Assembly (NCBI GenBank): GCA_963995505.1
Contig: OZ023187.1
Span: 15,711,176-15,775,175 of the forward strand
Length of the DNA stretch: 64,000 nucleotides
Reading direction: 5' to 3'
From: Hypericum androsaemum
Taxonomy: Eukaryota; Streptophyta; Magnoliopsida; Malpighiales; Hypericaceae
A program made the translations under genes and the position numbers. The notes beneath the pieces are model-generated. The model was given only the letters and a program-made list of their open reading frames with translations. It made no database searches and was not told the origin of the DNA. Numbering within the stretch: position 1 is the stretch's first letter; the number at the start of each line of letters is the position of its first letter. Below, piece after piece: positions 11,812 through 21,889 of the stretch.

Positions 11812-11845
11812 CTTAGACCCGAACCGCTGAAACTTGGAACGACAT
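11812..11845 (-). pseudogene. Terpene synthase exon 1 scrap with intact ATG
   Basis: Minus-strand start of a third TPS copy: ATG at 11845 followed by MSFQVSAV, the same N-terminus as pseudogene D, then broken at the LINE poly(A) junction. The ~50 bp upstream (11846-11895) also resembles the 5' flank of pseudogene D. Nothing of the rest of the gene is present next to it. Confidence 0.7.
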
Positions 11846-12387
11846 CTTTCTCTCATTATCAGTTTTTTTCCTCTTTCTAAGTTGTATAAAATGTATTTTC
11901 CCACGCTCGCCAGCAAGTTATGCGCACTTGTGAAAAGAAAAGGTACAGCAAATTAAAATGATAAAAAAATTCAAAAACTAGAGTATTGGTATGAGACTTG
12001 TCAACTACTAAACTACTTTATTAGGGTGATAGACGCTGATTATTCCAAAAAAAATATTAACCTATTCGACGATCAATCTTTCTAAATTATCGTGCTGGTA
12101 CCAACAAATACTTTTTTTGGCGGAAAATAGATATTTTACAAATAAAAGAAAAGAAAGAGTACAAAAGTGAACCTACGACTTACCTCTCGTTAGCCCCAAA
12201 TTTTAGGCAGTCAAAGAGGTGGGATTCCCTGATCAATTGACCAGGAAAGAGCCCGACCATCCTAGATACTATCTCCGCTAGTCTCAGAGATCGGACAGTC
12301 AGAGTGACGTTTCCAATCAGCAAACTAGAAGAACGTCGCCTAATATTTACCCTAGTTGACTCCACAAGTCGAGAGTCTGGGAGCCAA

Positions 12388-12400
12388 TCTCTGATACCAA
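12388..12400 (-). other. Isolated LTR-retrotransposon primer-binding-site motif
   Basis: On the minus strand the sequence reads TTGGTATCAGAGATTGG, close to the initiator-tRNA-Met primer binding site of plant LTR elements. An LTR would be expected at higher coordinates (12401 upward), but I could not find its partner. The flanks 11900-12387 and 12401-13040 hold short open frames without recognisable domains. Confidence 0.35.
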
Positions 12401-13049
12401 TAAATATTTAAATTAACTGATGAGAATATTATTTTAATTTAATCAAAAAATTTTAAGTACGGAACATTTGAAAATGGAACCGTGTTAAATGGGAAGAATA
12501 GGAAATCGAAAGGATCTGCTCCTTCAGGAATCTTCTAACCCGTTTTACCTGAGACTGATCAATCATAAATATAAAGAGAAAATAAAAGGGAAGAGCTTTG
12601 CTGGATTTGAGTGGAGTTACTGTAAAGATTATCTTCCCAAGGCCAGACATTCCACCACTCTCTAGATTCCAAATCATGGACCAAGCAAAATATTTGATTG
12701 AACTTTCCAGATGGCCTAATTCCGCCGGCCTCATTTTAATTGATCAAGTCCCTTTTTTCTCTCAATCCCGATTAGGATTTCCTAATCATCAATTTCATTA
12801 AAACTAACATATCTCATAATAATTTATTAACGATCTCTTATTAGTTATTATTAGTAAGCTAACCCTTTTACGTGAACCGAAAATCAGATTCTCCCATATG
12901 AAGCGAGCTCATCCCTCAAGGAGCTCCTGGAAGCAAGTACCTGGTGGGCGTCCTGCAAGTTGGCCTCGATGACACCAGACCAAGCACTCCACTCCGAAAA
13001 GTTGCACAGAACCTACCGCAGCAAGAAGGGGAGAGATTAATTAGCTGAA

Positions 13050-13226
13050 ATGGCATTGCTAAGGAGCGCCACTCTCGGCGTCGTTGTGATAGTGGCAATA
13101 ATGTCCATAACAATGTGGGTCGCCGATGCAAGGCTTCCGGGGAACTACGCCGGCGGCAGCTGGCAGATGGAAAGAGATCCCAAAAGGAATCTATTGATTC
13201 ACTCCCAATTCATTGGCAGAGTGTAA
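13050..13226 (+). CDS. Small secreted-type ORF resembling an expansin N-terminus
   Basis: A 58-codon ATG frame. It starts MALLRSATLGVVVIVAIMS, a good signal peptide (n-region with Arg, about 15 hydrophobic residues), followed by ADARLPGNYAGGSWQ. The A-R-[I/L]-P-G-x-Y-x-G-G-x-W pattern is what I would expect just after the signal peptide of an alpha-expansin, a wall-loosening protein of 250 or so residues. The rest of an expansin (HATFYG, Cys-rich double-psi barrel, Trp-rich domain) is absent: the frame runs into unrelated sequence and stops, and LINE sequence begins about 120 bp later. Most likely it is a broken first exon. The family call is tentative. Confidence 0.35.
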   Translation: MALLRSATLGVVVIVAIMSITMWVADARLPGNYAGGSWQMERDPKRNLLIHSQFIGRV

Positions 13227-13339
13227 TGACTACTTCACACGCGAGGTCTCTGGTTCGCCCACCAATTCTGCCACCACACTAACTCGCATGTGAACAACTT
13301 TCATTTACAACCACCACATTAAAACCCAATCACAGTCAA

Positions 13340-13945
13340 ATCATAAACTCCTACCAGATCAACCAAGAATTCAAAAATCCATAGTCCACAACCGCCCCGC
13401 TGAAGATTACTTTGTTCCTGAAATTCCAAACACTCCAACAAATAGATGCAGAGAGGATATACCAGAGAGCACAGCATCGGAAGCCTATTAATTTAAGAAA
13501 GTAGTTCCAGACGCGAGTGACCATCGGACAGTGGAGGAAAAGATGGGAGGAGGTTTCTCTGCAATCCCCACAAAGTGCGCAGGAGGCATCGGAAAGATTA
13601 ATCACATGGATACGGACTAGATTGTCCCTGGTTTTGGCTTTACCCCGGAGAGCAGACCAGAGAAAGCAACTGACTTCGTAGGGCTGAAAGCAGAATTGTA
13701 AACACTGCTGACCTTGAAGCCCTCACAAGGGTCCGGAGACCAAATATAAGCATCTGAAGAGTCCGCTGAGGTTCCCCTGAACTCCGCCAGCAATCCCGGG
13801 AGCAGCCCCCTTCTCCACGTAAAGTTCCAGTGCCAAGAGCCATCACGACATGCCCCAAAGTCCCTTACCACCCCAAATTTATTGGTAGAGAGACAGTAAA
13901 GTCGAGGAAAAGTAGAACGCAAAGGGACTCGTGTAATCCAATGTT
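13340..13945 (-). mobile_element. LINE ORF2 fragment (zf-RVT region)
   Basis: Minus-strand piece of L1-type ORF2. The upstream part (13922-13617) has FPRLYCLSTNKFGVV and WHWNFTWRRGL, typical of the region after RT. The downstream part (13605-13351) carries the zinc-binding segment CALCGDCRETSSHLFLHC and ICWSVWNFRNKVIFSG. The two parts are in different frames, so a frameshift lies near 13610. No RNase H or poly(A) tail is visible. It lies just downstream of the expansin-like first exon and may have destroyed that gene. Confidence 0.8.
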
Positions 13946-14314
13946 GTTCTAAAAAATAACTTCAAATGAAATTTAGACTTTCATCCAATACACAGGAACC
14001 ATCAAATACTTGGCAATAATTACTTAGGAACCATCAAAGGCAATCATACATGAACAATAAAAGTTTGGAGAAACGAACCAGGGGGATGGATAAAGTCCCC
14101 AATTGGATAGAATAGTCTCCGACATTGTCTTAATTCAATTGGAACAATAAAATATTTGGTCCAACAGAGAATAGCACCCAGCAGTACACAGCCTACATTT
14201 TTGATTTTTTTTCTACTAGATTTTATTACGGCGGAGTTTTAAAGAGACCAGAAATTATAACCTCCCAAAAAGGAATTCCACACTAAATATGTTATAAGTA
14301 TTACTACTTATTTG

Positions 14315-14600
14315 TTAGGACAGTGGAAGTATAAACACGGATTCTTAAAACACCCATAACAAATAGTTACGAGATATAAAGAATTGATGACATACGATAT
14401 ACGTGGTTCGGTTGGAGCCAAGAGAATTATCACTATATTATGTGGACATAAGCCATAAGTGAGGCTACGCCTCGAGTCTAATTCTCTCGTGTCTATACCA
14501 ACGTTGCAATTAAGCCAAAACCATAGCCTAAATTAAGCCAAGACCAAAGTCAACGAACATCTAATCCCTTCCCTCATATTTTAAAGAGTCCAACCTTATA
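14315..14600. mobile_element. copia LTR-like fragment
   Basis: Starts near 'tgttaggacagtggaag' and contains 'acgtggttcggttggagcc', an LTR motif common in plant copia elements and similar in kind to the LTRs at 21252 and 37144. No second LTR, primer binding site or coding region is associated. The boundary on the right is uncertain. The stretch 13946-14314 shows nothing recognisable. Confidence 0.4.
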
Positions 14601-14861
14601 TACTTTATAATAAAAATAAAATTCTACGGTCCGGTTTGTCTGCCCGGATTAATTTCCAAGATGTACTCTTGTATGTTAGACCTAGGGCGTAGCTATAAGT
14701 GTTCTCTCTAGTTTGCTTTATCCTTCAATAGGCGTCCATTGTCTCTTCTTCGGGTTTTACTGCATCTGTTTTCGATTGCTTCCTGTGCAATCGTGAACCT
14801 TTTGTAAAGCTTTTTCCTATGGCGAAATATATTAGCTCTACTTTTCAAAAAAAAAAAAAAA
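14600..14861 (+). mobile_element. LINE 3' UTR with poly(A) tail
   Basis: Non-coding sequence ending '...gcgaaatatattagctctac' and then a run of 14 A's at 14848-14861. This layout, a T-rich 3' UTR followed by a pure A tail, is that of a severely 5'-truncated L1-type insertion. No coding part remains. Confidence 0.55.
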
Positions 14862-15204
14862 TAAAATTCTAAATAAGTTAGAATTTTGAGACAAATCCTA
14901 ACATCAATAAGCTTGATTTACCAAAAAACAAAAAAATGCGATTTGAACCACAACTATGAACTATGAGTTGGGTTAGTCTCTGGAGGTGGCAACAGAGGAG
15001 AAGTAGGCCCAAGATCGTCTAGGCCATGATAACTTCGGGCCCTTATTCTAATTTACCAGTCTAGCCTTGTTTTGGCGTTCTCGAAACCAGGCAACCAATA
15101 ACTAGCCGAGGCTGGATTGAATGTTGTTATCAAGGTCTAGATAAAATAGAAAATTTGTAATATCAGAGATTATATATAGGTATTTTTATAGTTTTGTATG
15201 TATA
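14862..15204. other. No recognisable feature
   Basis: Ordinary AT-rich intergenic DNA. I see no exon, repeat partner or RNA gene. Confidence 0.3.
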
Positions 15205-15500
15205 AAGTGTGTAGTACCATTTTTAGTCTCAATTGTACTATTGTTAGTGGGCGTGTTGTACCATTATTAGTCGTGTGTTATAATATTTCTAGTCGCGTCT
15301 TGTACCATTTTCTGACACCAAACACTAGTGTATGTCGTGTGTTACACAATTGTTTAGCGTATTTGTATCATTGTTAGTCACGTATAGTACCATTATTAAT
15401 CGTAGTTGTACAATTGTTAGTCGCGTGTTGTGCTATTATTAATCTCACTTGTACTATTATTAGTCGTGTGTTGTACTATTATTAGTCGCCAGCAGTACCA
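15205..15500. repeat. Degenerate minisatellite, about 22-bp unit
   Basis: Roughly a dozen diverged copies of a unit like 'gtcgtgtgttgtaccattatta' in direct orientation. Units vary by substitutions and small indels, so the array is old. It does not encode an open repeat protein. Confidence 0.7.
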
Positions 15501-16154
15501 TGCTGGTGGGACCCCAGCAACACCAAATCTGACTCCACTAGCCAAACATGCTAAGTTAGGATAAAAGATTATTACGGGAAGTGATTTTTCACGACTTTTA
15601 ACACATAGTGACTAAATTAATTTATATTAAGTCCCCTTATATGATCATTTTTGTTAAGTTTGAAAATCTAAAATTCTTAAATATTCCAATTCTTTTTCCT
15701 TTTTCTCTCTCCCTCTGTCTGCCGTATTTTCTCTTCCCTCTGTGTCCCTCTCCTTTCATTCTTTCTCTTGTACAAGGAGCCATCGGGCCCATTGATGTCC
15801 CACCTCCCCACATCGCAATTTAAACCTCGCATCCACGCATCCTACAACCCGATCTTGGCAAGACCTGCAGATGATGTACTCTGACGATATAATCCAATTT
15901 TCCTAATAGGTCGATGTCAAATCTCCTCAACTCTTCTAGAAAAATGACTTGATGCGAGATTGTCTTAGAGGTTTCGGATCAGCCTGCAGGATAGTCGACG
16001 CAAGGCTTGAATGGTGACGTATTAGGAGTTGCACGATATCAACGAGTTCGACAAGTCCTTGCCAAAGAAATAGAAAGAAAGTGGAGAAAAGAGACAAAGA
16101 AAAGAGGGTGATAGATGAAGGAAAAAGTTCTTTATGTTTTAAATTTTTTACAAT
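15501..16154. other. No recognisable feature
   Basis: AT-rich at first, then a pyrimidine-rich strip at 15685-15770. No gene motif was recognised. Confidence 0.3.
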
Positions 16155-16310
16155 TTAAAAGTTACTTAGAGTGAAAAGTTACCAATTACTCACTTTCCAA
16201 AGGAAAAAGTACCAATTACTCCCTTCCTAAAGAGAAAAGTACGACTTACTCCCTCCCCACAAGGAAAAGTTGTCAACTCCCTTTTCCAAGAGAAAAAAAT
16301 GGCCTACTCC
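16155..16310. repeat. Tandem repeat, about 33-bp unit
   Basis: Four to five copies of a unit like 'aaaagtaccaattactccct' with spacers of 'tccaaagg' type. The array leads directly into the longer degenerate array at 16370-17040. Confidence 0.6.
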
Positions 16311-16369
16311 CTCTACCTAGAGGGAAAAAACCTTCGAACTAGGGGTAGTGGTAATGGTAGGTTGGATGT

Positions 16370-17040
16370 GTTTGCTGGGACCCATTTGGTTACTTCTTGT
16401 GCTGGCCGAACTCGGCCCCTGTTGACTCCGTCTAGCCAAAGTCGTCGTAGTACCCCTTCGTCTAATCGAAGTCGGCTTGCCCTTCATACCCTCTTTACCT
16501 AAACGAGTTCAAGCCTCTAGCTAGTTGAAGTCAATTGAAGTTACTTACTTGTAGCTAGAGTTGTCCTTCGCTTGCGTCTCCTAGCAAAAGTTGGCTTGTA
16601 GTCTTTATATTTCATACGCCTCTGCCTAGTTAGAGCCGTTCAAGGTCCATCATGCCTTTAGCTAATCGAAGTCATCTTGTACACCGACTTTCCCTAGTTG
16701 AAGTCAACCGAAACTACTCACACCTTGCCTAACTAGAGTCGGTCAAAGTTAGCTTCCTCTAGTTGGGGTCAACTTAGCACACCTTTGTCCAACCGAAGCC
16801 GACCATGCTCCTGCATAGCCAGAATATATCCAAATCATCTTTCCTTAGTCCAAGTCAGTATTGTGCATCTTCGCCTGGCTGAAGCCAGCCTAACTCGACT
16901 TTCTCTAGTCGGAGTTAGTCATGGTGATTCAAGGCTGGGGATATCAAGGTTGAGGGTACCCAAGCTGATTTGAGCATACCCATCCAAGACTAGTTGACGT
17001 TCAAGTCCAGGTACTTCAATGATCGCCCTAGTCGACCCTG
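16370..17040. repeat. Degenerate short-motif array (CTAGTCGAAGTCGGC-like)
   Basis: About 670 bp built from many diverged copies of a core like 'ctagtcgaagtcggc', spaced irregularly at about 20-45 bp. All copies point the same way. Short open frames inside are a by-product of the repeat. Function unknown; arrays like this occur in untranslated or LTR regions of plant retroelements. Confidence 0.6.
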
Positions 17041-17754
17041 AGCTCCTAACATGTTATTTTTTCACTTCAACAGTTTGATTTTCAGATTCTTGATATCTTC
17101 ATTGATTTTACTGAATTACTATGTTTCTTGGGCTGTTCTTTATGGAGTCCACCGGAAGATGACGAAGAAGGATGGATGATTTCTGCCACTAGGTTGTTTG
17201 GTTTAATTGATGATGGCTACCATAAAAGGATGGAGGGAAGAAGATAAGATTTGGGGAAGAAGATGGTCCTTTTTTGTTTTTTTATGCTAGAGTAAAACTA
17301 TCTTTTTAAAATTATCTTGACCGGATAACATCAGCAAGGGGCCTTAGAGATCAATAAAAGTAAATTAGGGGGCCAACATTTTTATTTAAAAATAAGAGAG
17401 GCTGAAACAGTAATTTAAACAAACTCTAGGGGATGCGGGAAATTTTCCCTAATTAAAATCTCTTATGTTTCTATTGGTGGAAATGGCTAGGAAACTAAGC
17501 TGTAGATTTCCTAGTTTTTTCTTCTTAATTAACTTATGATCTTGTAATATATGAACTGTGTTGCAATAAGTTGAATTTTTTAGAACTTGAAATAAATACT
17601 TTAATTTTTTTCTTTGAATGTGTTATGCTAAACTTTGTTACATATTTTTTTCCACATAAATTTTATTAGAAAAGTAAAATATATTTTTTTCGGTATATAA
17701 CATGTTAATTTTTTCGGGACCAAATTTGTTACTGGAGTGACCTTTCTAGTATGG
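17041..17754. other. No recognisable feature
   Basis: AT-rich DNA, with a stretch at 17300-17450 that resembles the end of a non-coding repeat. No gene, RNA or repeat partner was identified in this window. Confidence 0.3.
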
Positions 17755-18060
17755 TCATGGAGAGCGAACCGTTTTATCATAACTGAGCGGACCATTTTAT
17801 CATAACTGAGCTAACCATTGTATCATAACTGGGCAAACTATTTTATCCAACCCCTTTTCTCTGTGAAACTATTTTATCATAACTGGGCGAACCATTATAT
17901 CATAATTGGGTGAACCATTTTATCCAACCCCTTTTATCCAGGTCGGGGTCCCAATTTTTTCGGAACGATTCCGTGAAACTATTTTATCATAACTAAGCGA
18001 ACCATTCTATCATAACTGGGCGAACCATTCTATCATAACATGGCGAACCGGTTTATCTCC
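17755..18060. repeat. Tandem repeat, about 23-bp unit (TTTTATCATAACTGGGCGAACC)
   Basis: About ten imperfect copies of a unit like 'accattttatcataactggg', some shortened to 'ttttatccaacccc'. The same family recurs at 48365-48610 and 53955-54215, where it is followed by the same 'tcctggagt(g/a)ttttacacatc' tail, so this is a mobile or duplicated repeat and not a local slip. The stretch 18061-19190 beyond it holds only repeat-like DNA and the presumed 3' flank of the P450. Confidence 0.7.
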
Positions 18061-19190
18061 CAGAACAGTCCTGGAGTGTTTTACACATCAAAGACCGAAT
18101 CTACTCCCAATTTTTTCATGTTAATTTTTTCAGCGCCTTGCATATATATTCCAAATAGCACATGTTTGAGGATACACATTATTTTCCTACCATACAGACA
18201 TCGTAAACGTTGCTCACTCGTCGGAGGTGGTCGGTCGTACCGTGCTAGGATAAATTTTATGTATTGTTTTAATATATTTAAATGCAATTTTTAAAAAAAA
18301 TTGTACAAAAATTGGGAGTATATTGAACTTTTACAGAAAGCCACGTCACTACAAAGAAACTGTAATGACACGCCACGTCATCAACAAAATTATGATGTGG
18401 TGTGCTAGATGGCCGGACAGCCCTCGCTCTGCCCGCTTCCAATTTAATAATATGCACTTTTCCCAAAATTGGACCCATTTGCCTACAATTTTAGTGGTTT
18501 TTTTTATAGAAGAAAGCGACTCATAAATCATTCATATAGTGAAAGATTAGAAGATAAAGACACCGAAAGCAAATACATAGGTAAAACGATCTAGAGATAA
18601 AAACTAAACCAAAAGAAACACACTGCTAAAAGATTACAGTATAGGTAACGTTGGTCACAATGGTTGAGATAAATTTTTTTAAAGGAAGTGAACGACTGGA
18701 CCGAAAAATTACTAACAAAAATGTCAGCTGAAAAATGTTGAACAACACACGAAATGCAACTCAACAAAAGCCTCCTTGACAGAATGAATCGTGGTCGAAT
18801 AAATCCTCCCCGAGATCAGCATGAGACTAAGACATAGCAAAAACATCACCTAAATCAAAATACAGCCTAGCAAAACTAAGCAAGCTAAGCAAAATATCGT
18901 TTAAACGAATACGCACAATACTAAGTACATACAAAATAGACCAAAAGAGAAGCTACAAACACAAATAAGACAACTCGGTTAAAGAAAACCAAAGCTGAAC
19001 TAAGAGCAAGCAAACATCAAGATGATCTAAAATTAAGCTAATTAAAACAAGACAAAATGAGCAAACAAGAACAGAAACATTAAAATACCTTGGTTGTTCT
19101 ACTTGACGAGTACTAATACACACATGAAATGGATTGCAAAATGACAGTCTTATTCTCCAACTATTGCTTCTTTGCATAAGCAGCTGCCAA

Positions 19191-20921
19191 TTAAGGAAAA
19201 CATTGAGTGGCAATGAGGCAGAGATCATGCTTCCTCCTTACGGTGCCTCCCGGAATTTCATCCATGTTCAGGCATCTGGGTTCCAGGCCATCCGGAAGTT
19301 CCCAATCGAAATGGTAGAGCAAGTTGGCGAGAATTAGCTCAACAATGGCCATCCCGAATTGTATTCCCGGACACATCCTCCTCCCGAGACCGAAAGGGAT
19401 GAGCTCCAAGTGGTTGCCTTTGTAATCAATACAAGTTTCGAGGAACCTCTCTGGACGAAACTTCTCTGCATCATTCCAAATTTCCGGGTCTCTTCCAATA
19501 GCCCACGCGTTGAAAATTACTACAGTCTTCGGAGGAAATTCGTACCCGTTAATCGTGAGGCTTCCTCGTGTTTCTTTTGGGAATAGGATGGGAGCTGGCG
19601 GATGCAACCTCAGAGACTCTTTGATGACGGCATTCATGTACTTGAGTTGTCCGAGGCTTGCTTCGTCGATGTTAGATTTGCCGGAGAATGTCTCTCTCAC
19701 CTCTTCTTGTACCTTTCTCATAACTTGTGGGTGCCTCAGGATTTCGGACATTGTCCATTCTATTGTTGTAGCTGATGTTTCGATACCAGCCAAGAACAAG
19801 TCCTGATCAAACAAATGTGATTGTGTCAAAATCAGGTAGTTCGGGCCAAAAAGTGCACTTCTAGTTCCATTTTAAAAGTAAGTTTACATGTTCAATTTCA
19901 ATTGTATCAGTGTTAGTAATTATATGAACAGTGATTATATAATTGAAAAGAAAATGCATGACATTATGTTGGATAACGTTGCATCATAGCAATATTAATT
20001 TTTTTTTATATCTCAAATCAGCTGAAGATTAGTAGTACTTACGGAGAGGATTGCTTTGATGCTTTCCTTTGACAAGGAACCGTCACGGTCAGCCTTACCT
20101 TCCAGACTAAGAAGAACACCAAGAATATCATTTCCATGAGTTCGCTTCTCTCTTATGGATGCTCTATACTCAGCAATTATACTCTCGAGTACCTCGTCGA
20201 CGTCTCGTAGCAGCCTCATGGCCTCACCCCTCACTCCACTGAACCACCGAAGCACTCCAAAAGAAGGGAAGAATTCTGCAATGCTAAAAGTTAATAACAT
20301 CTTTATTAACCTTGGAACAAGCAAGGTAAATGCATCCGCTCCCTTGCACGTATCCCCGAAGGCGGCCATCGAAATGATGCTAGTCGTTACAGAATAAAGC
20401 ATCTTGCTCAGGTTGACCGGCTGCCCGCCACTCGCGACTGATTCGACGAGCTTGGATGCTGCAGCTTCCCTCGCTGACCTAAACGATTCGACCTGTTTTG
20501 CGCTCGTCAAGTGAAGTAAGCAGATTTTCCTCGCATTTCTCCAGTGCTCTCCGTAAGGAGATAATAGAATGTCCTTGGAGTTGTATGATAAGATTTCTCC
20601 TGTAATTGAGTTTGGCCTTTGGGCTAACAACAAGTCATTACCCTTAAATACTTGCTCGGCCGCCTGCTTCGTGGAGATGACGAGACAGGGACGTTCTCCG
20701 AGCTTAAGGTACATGATGGCTCCGTTTTTCTTGGCCAAGTTGGCGAGGCAACGATGAGGTAGTGGATTGAGTAGCTGGTGCATGTTTCCTATGATGGGCA
20801 GCCTCCTGGGGCCTGGGGGTAATTTCTTGTTGTTATAACTTTGGATGGCCATGATTATGAAGGTAAAGAAAGCTACTAAGATCAAGGCTATGGTGGAAGG
20901 AGATGAGAGATTCAGATCCAT
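19191..20921 (-). CDS. Cytochrome P450, CYP71-type (two exons, apparently intact)
   Basis: ER-anchored haem-thiolate monooxygenase. Exon 1 is 20921-20043 (293 codons). A 240-bp phase-0 intron follows, with donor GTAAGT and an acceptor ending TGATCAG. Exon 2 is 19802-19191 (203 codons plus stop), giving 496 residues, normal for the family. It has an N-terminal membrane anchor (residues 9-27), the proline hinge LPPGPRRLP (34-42), I-helix AGIETS (298-303), KESLR with the ExxR pair (355/358), FRPERF (408-413) and the haem loop PFGLGRRMCPG with Cys437. I chose the ATG at 20921 because the upstream in-frame ATG at 20966 overlaps the TATA box. Overall features suggest CYP71D or a relative, a group that often oxidises mono- and sesquiterpenes. 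The terpene-related role here is inferred from neighbouring TPS genes. Confidence 0.92.
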
Positions 20922-20963
20922 GATGGAATTGAAGTGAAGTGCTTTGCCTTGTCTCGCACTTCC

Positions 20964-20976
20964 CATATATATATAA
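20964..20976 (-). promoter_or_regulatory. TATA box of the CYP71-type gene
   Basis: An alternating TA run on the minus strand about 45-55 bp upstream of the ATG at 20921. The related pseudogene has a TATA-like 'ttatatatt' at 39239-39247, at a similar distance from its ATG. This spacing puts transcription start near 20935 and rules out the upstream ATG at 20966. Confidence 0.6.
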
Positions 20977-21251
20977 TCTGAAAATTGCTGTTACTTTTTA
21001 ACCATTTGTAAAATTTTCCTAGTCCACACCATTCTGCATGGTTTATCCCTGTTGTAGTTACGCGTATTGGTTAGGGTATTATACCAACTGCTTATTAAGC
21101 TAACTAACACTACTGTGCCATGTTAGAAAAGTTCACACATCTTGCCCCCGAATAATAAATCTTTAACATGGACCCGCGGCGAGGGTCAGTTTTTCGGATG
21201 TCAGGTTAGGTTGAGTGATAAAATCCGAAGAACCCATTGATAGGTTGTTTG

Positions 21252-21717
21252 TGTTGGGATTATGATTTATGCGAGAAATCAACGAAACTAAAGGAACAAG
21301 AGACAATAATTTGGTGACTCAGTTCGTCAAGATAACTACGTGTGGTGGTGCGCCCAAGCCAAAATTTTCACTATTAAGTTTTCTTTCGTTTTCTACGACA
21401 ACTTATTGTAGTACGTAGATTTATATAGTAAGACCAGCCCTAATCTGGTTAGAAATATCTTAGCAAGCAAAACATGAAATAATTAAGATTTTGGTCTGAC
21501 GGATTTGTGACGGGAAGTCCTTTGTCGATTGCAAGTCCATCGCTCCCCGTTTGCTTCTGTAATTCGCTATTAGCGATCAAAATAGTCCTGGCGATCGCAA
21601 TAGCCTCATCGGCGACTGCCACACTCCTAGCGACCACAAGTGCTCCTGCGTTTTTTACCTTGAGTCTTGCTTCGTGGATCAAAACACCTTCTGCATAGAC
21701 AAGCTCCATACCCAACA
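21252..21717. mobile_element. Solo-LTR-like insertion (466 bp) in the P450 upstream region
   Basis: Starts TGTTGGG and ends CCCAACA, the classic inverted ends of a copia LTR, and contains an 'actacgtgtggtggtgcgcc' LTR-type motif. The paralogous upstream region of the P450 pseudogene (about 38950-38975) lacks it and reads straight across '...gatagagcaaacaccctatc', so it is an insertion. Flanks are 'gtttg' and 'gttcc', a possible decayed 5-bp target duplication. It begins about 330 bp upstream of the P450 start codon, close enough to matter for expression. The open frame inside it (21449-21754, minus) has no recognisable domain. Confidence 0.6.
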
Positions 21718-21889
21718 GTTCCTCTATCAATAGTCCACCGATAACCCTGCTCAAGAAAGCTTGGGGTTAAAATAGGTTTACTGCGGAGGACCTGGCTATC
21801 TATGTGACACCCCTCTCTAGTGTCAGGTGCGGCCCGAGTTACAGTGAAATAGTATAAGACTTTTATATAGTTGTCCAAGTAGATAAGAT

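Noticed and set aside
18347..18360. CACTACAAAGAAAC, resembling the end of a CACTA (En/Spm) transposon
   Set aside because: No inverted partner end or subterminal repeats were found at a sensible distance, and a 14-bp match can arise by chance.
20921..20966. Upstream ATG at 20966 as the P450 start (15 extra residues)
   Set aside because: It overlaps the TATA box, and the paralogue has a different, longer insertion there. The family N-terminus starts at MDLNLSS.
21449..21754. 101-codon minus-strand ORF rich in Ala/Val upstream of the P450
   Set aside because: It lies almost wholly inside the solo-LTR-like insertion and has no family signature.
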